From HLUCCA09 sp039189975 (GTDB lineage: Bacteria; Pseudomonadota; Alphaproteobacteria; Rhodobacterales; Rhodobacteraceae): a stretch of 11,517 nt of DNA. The position numbers were made by a program, and so were the translations under genes. The stretch is taken from the NCBI GenBank assembly GCA_039189975.1, contig JBCCYI010000154.1, positions 1 through 11,517 of the forward strand. The letters run 5' to 3'. Shown here in pieces: positions 1 to 5,989 of this stretch (the stretch's first letter is position 1; every line of letters starts with the position of its first letter). Under the pieces are notes generated by a model, which searched no databases, was not told where the DNA came from, and worked only from the letters and a program-made list of their open reading frames with translations.

Positions 1-312
1 CTTGATGCCAAGACCGTCGAAGTAGACGGGCGTGCCGTTCATTTGACGGGCAAGGAATACCAGATGCTGGAGCTTCTTTCGTTACGCAAGGGCACAACTC
101 TGACGAAGGAGATGTTTCTCAACCATCTCTATGGCGGGATGGATGAGCCGGAGCTCAAGATTATCGACGTCTTCATCTGCAAACTACGCAAGAAGCTCTC
201 CGCCGCGACGAGCGGCGAAAACTACATCGAAACCGTGTGGGGCAGGGGATACGTTCTACGCGATCCTGAGCCTGAAGTTGCCACCCAGTCACAGATTGCA
301 ATGGGCGCGTAA
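1..312 (+). CDS. ctrA: Cell-cycle response regulator CtrA, C-terminal DNA-binding part (5' truncated)
   Basis: This is the last 103 codons of an OmpR-family response regulator that enters from the left edge in frame 1 and stops at TAA 310-312. The translation shows a complete winged-helix effector domain: LTGKEYQMLELL leads in, GTTLTKEMFLNHLYGG continues, then the recognition-helix region DEPELKIIDVFICKLRKKL and the wing ENYIETVWGRGYVLRDP. The LYGGMDEPELKIIDVFICKLRKKL stretch is characteristic of CtrA rather than of generic OmpR proteins. CtrA is a master transcription factor; in Caulobacter it controls the cell cycle, and in Rhodobacterales it controls motility, gene transfer agent and related genes. 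The receiver domain with the phospho-accepting Asp lies outside the window. The short tail after the wing is the usual variable CtrA C-terminus. Nothing looks broken. Confidence 0.93.
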   Translation, partial: LDAKTVEVDGRAVHLTGKEYQMLELLSLRKGTTLTKEMFLNHLYGGMDEPELKIIDVFICKLRKKLSAATSGENYIETVWGRGYVLRDPEPEVATQSQIAMGA

Positions 313-391
313 CCGGCTTTCGGCGCATGCTGGGAGGTTACGCTCAGCCGCAGATGCTTCGCACATGTAGGTCCTTCGGGATCGTGTCAGA

Positions 392-403
392 GTTGACGTC
401 AAC
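392..403. promoter_or_regulatory. Perfect 12-bp palindrome, possible operator
   Basis: The sequence GTTGACGTCAAC is identical to its own reverse complement. It lies 80 bases after the ctrA stop and about 230 bases before ccmA. Uninterrupted palindromes of this size are typical of sites bound by dimeric regulators, but I cannot match it to a named regulator. It does not resemble the CtrA consensus TTAA-N7-TTAA. A role in ctrA or ccm control is inference from position only. Confidence 0.25.
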
Positions 404-550
404 GGAATGATCCTTCGCAGTTTGATACGCTTCTGGCGAAAGGAACGCCCGACCCGGCGCATCTGACCGGACCGGCGAAGACGATGCTAGACACAAGTCG
501 CCTGCGTGTTTGCTGAGACGTATGAGGCCTATGGCCCCACAGTCTGGTAA
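398..550 (+). pseudogene. Possible remnant of a protein C-terminus, frame-broken
   Basis: Frame 1 from 398 reads protein-like codons, including FDTLLAKGTPDPAHLTGP and then AKTMLDTSRLRV, before TGA at 514-516. If the reading frame moves by one base at about 509, it continues as FAETYEAYGPTVW and stops at TAA 548-550. The joined piece reads like an ordinary C-terminus, with no start codon context upstream. I do not recognise the family. It could equally be chance, because the opposite strand of the same bases is also open. Confidence 0.2.
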
Positions 551-633
551 CCACGGCGTAGACGCTCGCCTGCGGCGTCCTGGATGTCCGTCCGGGCCTT
601 TCGGAGCAGCGGTTTCTTCGGTAATCGCCCTCC

Positions 634-1320
634 ATGGCGATCCCGTCCACCGATGCAGATACAGCCCGCGTTGGCTCTTTACACGTCCAGGATCTAAGCG
701 TCGCACGGGGCGGCCTTACCCTCCTGGCGGGGCTATCGTTTCGTGTTTACGCCGGGAGCGCATGTGTTGTGCGTGGACCAAACGGCGCGGGTAAGACAAC
801 GCTCCTGCGCACGATAGCCGGGCTACAGCCATCCGTTCGTGGCGCAGCATTCCCTGGTCAGGACGCCATTGCCTATTCCAGCCATGCGGATGGACTCAAG
901 GCGACCCTGACAGTGCGCGAAAATCTGATGTTCTGGGCGCGGATCTATGGGCATCGTGACATCGCTTCAGCCCTCAGCGCGTTTGACCTTTGGCCGCTCG
1001 CCGACCGTCCGGCCGGTCAACTGTCGGCGGGTCAGAAGCGCCGCTTGGGGCTCGCAAGGCTCTGTGTGACCCATCGTCCGATCTGGCTGTTGGACGAGCC
1101 AACCGTGTCTCTCGATACACCATCGGTCACGCTCTTTACCGCGACAGTCAGCGCGCATTTGCAAAGGGGTGGGATCGCATTGCTGGCGACCCATATCGAT
1201 CTCGGCCTGGGAGAGACGCAAGTGCTCGACATCTCTCCCTATCGCACCCGCGGCACTCCCGCATCGGACCCCGGAACGGCCGATGATTTCAGTCGTGAAG
1301 ATGGCGAGGCGTTTCTATGA
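634..1320 (+). CDS. ccmA: Heme exporter ATP-binding protein CcmA
   Basis: This is the ABC ATPase of the CcmABCD complex, which drives release of holo-CcmE from CcmC during c-type cytochrome maturation. It acts on the cytoplasmic face of the inner membrane. The 228-residue product carries Walker A GPNGAGKTT (residues 48-56), the SHADGLKATLTVREN stretch typical of CcmA (83-97), the ABC signature LSAGQ (130-134), Walker B WLLDEPT (151-157), and a switch histidine in LLATHIDL. All catalytic motifs are intact. ATG 634 is the only good start in frame before the ABC core. It gives an N-terminal extension of about 14 residues over typical CcmA, and no strong ribosome site precedes it. The stop overlaps the ccmB start by four bases (ATGA), so the two are probably translationally coupled. 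Confidence 0.95.
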   Translation: MAIPSTDADTARVGSLHVQDLSVARGGLTLLAGLSFRVYAGSACVVRGPNGAGKTTLLRTIAGLQPSVRGAAFPGQDAIAYSSHADGLKATLTVRENLMFWARIYGHRDIASALSAFDLWPLADRPAGQLSAGQKRRLGLARLCVTHRPIWLLDEPTVSLDTPSVTLFTATVSAHLQRGGIALLATHIDLGLGETQVLDISPYRTRGTPASDPGTADDFSREDGEAFL

Positions 1321-1973
1321 TGGCACTGTTGCGCCGTGACCTTGCCCTTGCGGTGCGGGCGGGGGGGGGATTTGGCCTGGCCCTCGCGTTCTTTCTCATC
1401 GTGGTGACACTCGTGCCCTTTGCCGTTGGCCCCGCATCGTCTCTCTTGGCGACGATAGCCCCCGGGGTGCTCTGGCTTGGCGCTCTGCTCGCGTGCCTCC
1501 TATCGCTGGATCGACTTCTCGCGCTCGACTTCGAAGACGGCAGTCTCGATCTGCTCGCTACAGCACCGCTTCCGCTGGAAGCCGTTGCCGCGCTCAAGGC
1601 GCTCGCGCATTGGCTCACGACAGGATTGCCGCTGACCCTGGCGGCGCCGATCTTTGGTGTCGTTCTGAACCTGCCCGCCAGCGGCTACGGCTGGTTGACA
1701 CTTTCCATCGCCATCGGCACCCCCGCGCTGTCCGTAATCGGCGCCTTTGGTGCAGCACTGACCGTTGGGCTGAAACGGGGCGGCCTTCTGCTGAGCCTCA
1801 TTGTACTTCCGCTCTACATCCCAACGCTGATTTTTGGGGCGGAGGTGGCGCGCAGGGGGGCGACGGGTCTTGAAACCTCCACCCCACTGGCAGCCCTCGC
1901 CGCAATCACCCTTGCATGCACAGCGCTCATGCCCTTTGCGGCGGCTGCGGCGATCCGCATCAATCTGCGGTGA
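1317..1973 (+). CDS. ccmB: Heme exporter membrane protein CcmB
   Basis: This is the six-helix membrane partner of CcmA in the cytochrome c maturation complex. The 218-residue protein begins with a short cytoplasmic start (MMALLRRDLALAVR). Hydrophobic segments follow at roughly residues 19-40, 43-62, 97-120, 124-148, 155-175 and 188-212. The cytoplasmic loop LDFEDGSLDLLATAPLPLEAVAALKALAHW between the second and third segments is the family hallmark. Two ATG codons in tandem (1317, 1320) could each serve as the start; the first overlaps the ccmA stop as ATGA. Codons 15-18 are written with a run of nine G at 1361-1369, a slippage-prone tract in the early part of the gene. A 54-base spacer separates it from ccmC. 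Confidence 0.94.
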   Translation: MMALLRRDLALAVRAGGGFGLALAFFLIVVTLVPFAVGPASSLLATIAPGVLWLGALLACLLSLDRLLALDFEDGSLDLLATAPLPLEAVAALKALAHWLTTGLPLTLAAPIFGVVLNLPASGYGWLTLSIAIGTPALSVIGAFGAALTVGLKRGGLLLSLIVLPLYIPTLIFGAEVARRGATGLETSTPLAALAAITLACTALMPFAAAAAIRINLR

Positions 1974-2027
1974 GCTTTCGCAAGGATGCCGGTTGCTCCT
2001 CGACCGGGCGCATCCTAGATCTGGGGG

Positions 2028-2759
2028 ATGTCGCTTTGGGAATATGCGAACCCCACGAAGTTCATGGCGCTGACGGGCGCCGCACTGCCATGGGTCGCGG
2101 TGGGGTCCGGCGCGTGTCTGATCGTCGGGCTGACGTGGGGCTTTTTCTTCACGCCGGATGACTTTCGCCAGGGCTCGACCGTTAAGATCATCTACCTGCA
2201 TGTGCCCGCGGCGCTTATGGCGATCAACGCGTGGCTGATGATGCTGGTCACCTCGCTGATCTGGATCGTGCGGCGGCATCATGTCAGCGCCCTTGCCGCC
2301 AAGGCAGCCGCTCCCGTGGGGGCGACGTTCACGCTGATCGCACTGGCCACCGGGGCACTCTGGGGGCAACCCATGTGGGGCACTTGGTGGGAGTGGGACC
2401 CGCGGCTGACCTCGTTCCTCGTTCTGTTTCTCTTTTACCTTGGGTACATGGCGCTTTGGGCCGCGATTGAGGACCCGGACACAGCGGCCGATCTGACATC
2501 GGTTCTGTGCCTCGTCGGATCTGTGTTTGCGATCCTGTCCCGTTACGCGCTTCTCTTCTGGAACCAGGGTCTCCATCAGGGCGCGTCCCTTTCGCTCGAC
2601 AAAGAGGAAAACGTCGCGGACGTCTTTTGGTACCCGTTGCTCGTCTGCATTGCGGGGTTTGTGCTGCTCTTCGTGGCGCTCGTCTTTCTGCGGGCACGCA
2701 CCGAGATCCGGTTGCGACGGATGAAGGCGCTTATGGCGCGAGAGCGTTTGGCCCAATGA
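2028..2759 (+). CDS. ccmC: Heme handling protein CcmC
   Basis: This is the inner-membrane protein that presents heme to the periplasmic chaperone CcmE. The 243-residue product starts MSLWEYANP, as is usual for alphaproteobacterial CcmC, so ATG 2028 is the likely start even though the G-run ahead of it directly abuts the ATG. The tryptophan-rich WWD-type motif WGTWWEWDPRLTS lies at residues 117-129, in the periplasmic loop that binds heme. The two expected axial histidines are present: H58 in IIYLHVPA and H183 in NQGLHQGAS, matching H60 and H184 of the E. coli protein. Six membrane segments can be traced. The stop overlaps the ccmD start by four bases. Confidence 0.95.
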   Translation: MSLWEYANPTKFMALTGAALPWVAVGSGACLIVGLTWGFFFTPDDFRQGSTVKIIYLHVPAALMAINAWLMMLVTSLIWIVRRHHVSALAAKAAAPVGATFTLIALATGALWGQPMWGTWWEWDPRLTSFLVLFLFYLGYMALWAAIEDPDTAADLTSVLCLVGSVFAILSRYALLFWNQGLHQGASLSLDKEENVADVFWYPLLVCIAGFVLLFVALVFLRARTEIRLRRMKALMARERLAQ

Positions 2760-2965
2760 TGCCCGATCTGGGAACCTACACGGTGTGGGTGCTGTCGGCC
2801 TACGGGGTGTCGCTCGGGCTGCTGGCGGCGATCATCGGGCTTTCGATCGTTCAGGCACGTCGGGCGTTGCGCGATCTGCGCCAGATGGAAGAAGGGCGGG
2901 CACGGGCGCGGGCTGCATCGGAGAGCAGCCAGGGGCATGATCTGACGGAGCGCACGCATGGCTAG
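2756..2965 (+). CDS. ccmD: Heme exporter small membrane protein CcmD
   Basis: This is the small subunit of the CcmABCD complex, needed to release heme-loaded CcmE. The 69-residue protein has one membrane helix (about residues 9-32, WVLSAYGVSLGLLAAIIGLSI) followed by a basic, arginine-rich cytoplasmic helix (QARRALRDLRQMEEGRARARA), the classic CcmD layout. Y16-G17 in the helix is the conserved spot of this otherwise variable family. The start is at tandem ATG codons (2756, 2759); the first overlaps the ccmC stop in an ATGA. The open frame runs much further upstream inside ccmC, but that part is a shadow. The last eight bases overlap ccmG. Confidence 0.9.
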   Translation: MMPDLGTYTVWVLSAYGVSLGLLAAIIGLSIVQARRALRDLRQMEEGRARARAASESSQGHDLTERTHG

Positions 2966-3509
2966 AATCCCGGTTCTCGCACTGGCACCGCCGGTGCTCT
3001 TTGCTGGCCTCGCTGCGCTGTTCTACATCGGCATGCAGCGCGAGGATCCCGATGCGTTGCCATCCGCGCGGGAGGGACAGGCCGCGCCTGCGCTGGCCCT
3101 GGCCGCACTGGGCGAGGGGGAGCTTCTGACCGATGACGCCCTGGTGCAGAGTGGCGTGAAGCTGGTCAATTTCTGGGCGAGTTGGTGTGCGCCCTGCCGG
3201 GTGGAGCATCCGCATCTCATGGCGCTCTCGGAGGAAGGGATCGCGATCCATGGCGTGAACTACAAGGACGAGCCGAAGAATGCGCTTGGATTCTTGCGGG
3301 AGCTCGGTGACCCCTATACCCGCCTCGGCGCCGATATGTCTGGCCGAACAGGCCTCGAGTGGGGGCTCTACGGCGTCCCCGAAACCTATGTCATCGGCGA
3401 TGACGGGCGCGTCATCCTACGGTTCGCCGGTCCGATTACACCGGACATTCTCGAAAGCCGGATCCGACCAGCAATAGAAGAGGCCCGGGGCGCCCCCGCC
3501 ACGAATTGA
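2958..3509 (+). CDS. ccmG: Thiol:disulfide interchange protein CcmG (DsbE/CycY)
   Basis: This is a membrane-tethered periplasmic thioredoxin-fold reductase that keeps the CXXCH cysteines of apocytochrome c, or its partner CcmH, reduced for heme attachment. The 183-residue product has an N-terminal signal anchor (residues 5-25) and then the thioredoxin domain. The active site is WCAPC with C77 and C80, and the cis-proline loop is GVPETYV with P141. An acidic patch and the KDEPKNALGFL segment after the second strand are typical of CcmG. The length is normal. It is the last gene of the ccmABCDG operon and overlaps ccmD by eight bases. Its reductant would be CcdA or DsbD, which is not in the window. 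Confidence 0.94.
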   Translation: MARIPVLALAPPVLFAGLAALFYIGMQREDPDALPSAREGQAAPALALAALGEGELLTDDALVQSGVKLVNFWASWCAPCRVEHPHLMALSEEGIAIHGVNYKDEPKNALGFLRELGDPYTRLGADMSGRTGLEWGLYGVPETYVIGDDGRVILRFAGPITPDILESRIRPAIEEARGAPATN

Positions 3510-3602
3510 GCCGCGTTCGGCGCTTAGGCCGTGTCACGGGGGGCGATGATTGCACCATGCTTGGGCGGGGTCGGACCTCCCATGGGTTTCGCCCCGAACG
3601 CT

Positions 3603-3884
3603 CTAGTCGCGCCGCCGCGCCTCCCGACCCAGCGCCACCAACTGATCCAGCAGACCGTCCGTCCGCGCGGAGCCGCTCTCAAGCGCAAAGATGTAGGCGT
3701 GGGTCAGGTAGAAGGCGGCTGCATCGCGGTCGTTCGTCGTTTCAGCCGCGCAGCTGTAAAGATCGACCAAGGCGGACCTGTCTCCCGTGCCATGCGCATC
3801 GAAAAGGGCAGCGTCCAGCGCATCGGGGTCAATCGTGGGGGCGCGGTCGGACCGTGGCACAGGAAACGGGACGATCGTGTTCAT
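3603..3884 (-). CDS. Small protein of unknown function coupled to the Rieske oxygenase
   Basis: The product is a 93-residue soluble protein that I do not recognise. ATG 3884-3882 overlaps the stop of the upstream Rieske gene by four bases (ATGA), which fixes the start and implies translational coupling. A longer open frame to 3953 lies inside the Rieske gene and is less likely. After a proline-rich N-terminus (residues 1-20) the sequence looks all-helical: DALDAALFDAHGTGDRSALV, then DRDAAAFYLTHAYIFALESG, then TDGLLDQLVALGREARRRD. The alternating Ala/Leu helices resemble a Sel1/TPR-like helical pair, but I cannot confirm that. There is no signal peptide, membrane segment or metal motif; one Cys (C45) is present. 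It may assist or regulate the oxygenase; this is inference from the overlap. Confidence 0.72.
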   Translation of the reverse strand: MNTIVPFPVPRSDRAPTIDPDALDAALFDAHGTGDRSALVDLYSCAAETTNDRDAAAFYLTHAYIFALESGSARTDGLLDQLVALGREARRRD

Positions 3885-5062
3885 TCGGCAGCGGCGGGCG
3901 TGGCCTCGGCGCGCTTGGCCAGAATGCGCGAGGCAGCCCATGCGTGGAAGCAATGGGTCGGGCCATCCATCGCCGGAGAGAACCGGCCGCCATCAAAGAG
4001 TGGTCCCGCCCGGCCGTCCTGCATCCCTTCGACGACAAAGATATCCTCCTCGAACACCTCGCGCCAAAGCGCGGCATTTGCGTCGCGTGAGGCCAGCGCA
4101 ACGCCCGGTTTGGCATAGTAGAGATGCACCGCTTCTGTCGTGCGGCCAGGCCCCTCCGGCGTGAGAATAATGGCGAAGGCGTGGTCGCGATGCACCCCGA
4201 GCAGCACATTGGGATAGGCCGCGAGATACTCCGCGCCGGTGTCCCACTTGTCCGAGAGCCCCTCGAAATCGGCAAAGGCGGGTGCCTCGCCCTCCGCACC
4301 GACCATCTGCCGATAGACCACGGTGCCTTGGCCGGAGAACGCGCCCGGCTCTTCGATGTTGTAGTGATCCTCCAGGTGGGAATAGCTGTTGAGCCCGGGA
4401 TGCACCCACGGGAGATGATAACTCTCGCAGTAGTTCTCGACCGCGAGTTTCCAGTTGCAGTTGACCGACAGGGTGAAGTGGCTCTCCGGCCCGCCGTGGT
4501 ACAACGGCGCGTCTTCGAACTCTGACCAGCGTGCGATCAGCGGGGCAAAGGCGTCTTCGAAGGCCGGTGCGGTCCCGGACAGGTTGACCCAGATCACATC
4601 CCGCCAGATGTGAGAGCGGATCTCGGCCAGCCCAAGCTCGCTGCGATTGACCTGCGGGTGCACGTTCATGCCAGGGCCTCCGACATGCGGCGTCGCCACC
4701 AGCCGGCCATCCGTGCCATAGCACCACGAGTGATAGGGGCAACGGATAGCCCCTTCGATCTTGCGCGCCTCGGGCACGAGGATCATGCCGCGATGCCGGC
4801 AGACATTCTGGAAGACGCGGACGATCCCCTTGCGGTCTCGAACGATGAGCAGCGGCACGCCCGCAAACGTCAGAGGGATCGCGTCACCGGGCTCCGGCAC
4901 CTGCGCGGCGACGGCGCAACCGGCCCACGTTTCGGCGAGCAACGCCGCCGATTCCTCCGCGAAGACGGCGGGATCGGTGTAGTGGGCATTGGGCAGGCCG
5001 CGTGCTTCGCCCACAGGGCGTAGAACGGCGTTCAGATCGTAAGGGGCTGCGGAGGACGTCAT
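3881..5062 (-). CDS. Rieske non-heme iron oxygenase, alpha subunit
   Basis: This is a terminal oxygenase of the aromatic-ring-hydroxylating family, 393 residues from ATG 5062. A GTG six bases upstream (5068) is possible, but the SD-like AGAGG seven bases ahead of the ATG favours 5062. The Rieske 2Fe-2S ligands are C88 and H90 (CRHRGM) and C108 and H111 (CPYHSW). The catalytic domain has the 2-His-1-carboxylate iron site: H216 and H221 in NYCESYHLPWVH, and probably D340 in EEDIFVVEGMQ. The bridging acid is Glu (E213), as in oxygenases of quaternary ammonium compounds (choline, glycine betaine and carnitine types), where naphthalene dioxygenase has Asp. A small quaternary amine is therefore the likeliest substrate class, but the substrate is unproven. 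No reductase gene is nearby. Confidence 0.88.
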   Translation of the reverse strand: MTSSAAPYDLNAVLRPVGEARGLPNAHYTDPAVFAEESAALLAETWAGCAVAAQVPEPGDAIPLTFAGVPLLIVRDRKGIVRVFQNVCRHRGMILVPEARKIEGAIRCPYHSWCYGTDGRLVATPHVGGPGMNVHPQVNRSELGLAEIRSHIWRDVIWVNLSGTAPAFEDAFAPLIARWSEFEDAPLYHGGPESHFTLSVNCNWKLAVENYCESYHLPWVHPGLNSYSHLEDHYNIEEPGAFSGQGTVVYRQMVGAEGEAPAFADFEGLSDKWDTGAEYLAAYPNVLLGVHRDHAFAIILTPEGPGRTTEAVHLYYAKPGVALASRDANAALWREVFEEDIFVVEGMQDGRAGPLFDGGRFSPAMDGPTHCFHAWAASRILAKRAEATPAAAE

Positions 5063-5476
5063 CGGCACACCTCTGGCATAGAGCGGGAAATGGTGAACGA
5101 GGCGCGCAGCGCCCCGTCATGGTGCGACCAAGGGTAGGGAAACACAGACGATGCGGATACTTCGACTGCGACTCCGGCTTTGCTCATGGCGACATGCGGC
5201 CGGTGCGCTCCGACGATAATTTGATGGCGTTGCAGGGGAGGGCACGCACGCCGAGACTCGCTGCGGAACTGGCTTGGATACCGACGAGATGAGCGGTCCG
5301 GTCAGATGCCGGACGCGCAAGGGCCCTAACGAAACAGGGCGGCGCCTTGCGGCACCGCCCGTTTGATTGCCTGTTCAGTACAGATGTCCATGCTGTGCGG
5401 AACGGTTGCCCTTCGGAGGGGGGTGCGCGGCGCACTCCACCCGCATTTTCCTCAGGGTGACCCTGCGTTGCGTGGA
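5063..5476. other. Intergenic region between the Rieske gene and the bactofilin gene
   Basis: No credible gene is visible in these 414 bases. The part next to the Rieske gene should contain its promoter, but no clear -35/-10 pair can be named. The part next to the bactofilin gene holds three inverted repeats: 5420-5438 (8-bp stem with one G-U pair, loop CGG), 5337-5360 (strong hairpin, listed separately) and 5296-5314 (GTCCGG and CCGGAC around 7 bases). The short open frames here have no recognisable product. Confidence 0.55.
5332..5364 (-). terminator. Probable factor-independent terminator after the bactofilin gene
   Basis: The hairpin pairs GGGCGG with CCGCCC, then GCC with GGC after one mismatch, around a TTGC loop (5337-5360). 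Read on the - strand it is followed by TGTTTCGTT, a modest T-rich tail. On the + strand it is followed by GTTTGATT, so it could work in both directions. It lies about 115 bases after the bactofilin stop and closes the peptidase-bactofilin unit. An overlapping weaker pairing of GCCCT (5323-5327) with AGGGC (5336-5340) is also possible. Confidence 0.65.
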
Positions 5477-5989
5477 CTAGCCGTCGGTCGCTTTGGTCGC
5501 TTTGGCTGCGGCAGGGGCCGCACGCTTGGCGCCACCAGAGTTCAGGGGATCTTCCTGGCGCTGCACGGAGCCCTCAAAATGCGCCCCCGATTCAATCGCG
5601 ATCGTCTTGTGGATAATGTCCCCTTCGACGCGCGCTGTCGACGTCAGGCGTACCTTGAGGCCGCGCACGCGCCCGACGATCCGGCCATTCACCACCACGT
5701 CGTCCGCGATACATTCGCCCCGGATCGTGGCCCCTTCGCCAACCGTCAGAAGATGAGCGCGAATGTCGCCTTCCACCGTGCCCTCGACTTGAATGTCGCC
5801 GCTTGTCTTGAGGTTGCCCGTGATCGTCAGATCCGACGACAGCACGGAGGCGGGCGGCTTCGCTTTTGGCGCGGCGGCGGTGCGCGGCGGCAGGTCTGGC
5901 GCGGCGGGGGAGGACGCGGTGTCCGGCGCCTTGGGAGCGTCGCTGTCCTTGGCGGGGCCGGGCTCGTTGATTCGGCTCTTAGAAAACAT
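5477..5989 (-). CDS. Bactofilin family cytoskeletal protein
   Basis: Bactofilins are nucleotide-independent polymer-forming proteins that scaffold cell-envelope enzymes at defined sites. The 170-residue product has a disordered Pro/Ala/Lys-rich N-terminus (residues 1-47), a right-handed beta-helix core (DUF583, about 48-145) and a disordered Ala/Lys-rich tail (150-170). The core shows the repeating pattern of short strands ending in Gly or Asp: LTITGNLKTSGDIQVEGTVEGDI, then ATIRGECIADDVVVNGRIVG, then ARVEGDIIHKTIAIESGAHFEGSV. The ATG at 5989 overlaps the end of the upstream M23 peptidase gene by 11 bases. This pairing with an M23 peptidase is a recurrent one (for example CcmA-Csd1 in Helicobacter, where CcmA is a bactofilin, and BacA-LmdC in Hyphomonas). 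Length and architecture are normal. Confidence 0.92.
   Translation of the reverse strand: MFSKSRINEPGPAKDSDAPKAPDTASSPAAPDLPPRTAAAPKAKPPASVLSSDLTITGNLKTSGDIQVEGTVEGDIRAHLLTVGEGATIRGECIADDVVVNGRIVGRVRGLKVRLTSTARVEGDIIHKTIAIESGAHFEGSVQRQEDPLNSGGAKRAAPAAAKATKATDG

Larger units (their letters stand above)
313..633. other. Gene-poor gap between ctrA and ccmA
   Basis: No intact gene is visible in these 321 bases on either strand. Short open frames exist, but none gives a recognisable protein. I find no clear T-tailed hairpin after ctrA. Two things stand out: a perfect 12-bp palindrome at 392-403, and a short coding-like trace on the + strand at 398-550 that needs one frame change. Any promoter of the ccm operon should lie here, but I cannot point to a convincing -35/-10 pair. 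Confidence 0.6.

Noticed and set aside
344..706. Open frame of 120 codons on the - strand across the ctrA-ccmA gap
   Set aside because: It overlaps the ccmA start. Its start context is poor and the sequence matches no family. A real gene here cannot be fully excluded, but nothing supports it.
1500..2756. Open frame of 418 codons on the - strand
   Set aside because: It runs antisense across ccmB and ccmC, both of which are clear. The product is a low-complexity Arg/Gln/Pro-rich string with no domain; it is an effect of GC-rich codon use.
3510..3602. Terminator between the convergent ccmG and the small gene
   Set aside because: Only a 4-bp stem right after the ccmG stop and loose distant pairings are present, with no T-run. 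I cannot support a terminator.
5150..5218. 22-codon leader-like peptide (MRILRLRLRLCSWRHAAGALRR) on the + strand
   Set aside because: It is not upstream of any + strand gene, and the Arg/Leu pattern arises from a short CGACTGCGACT-like repeat. No attenuation partner is visible.
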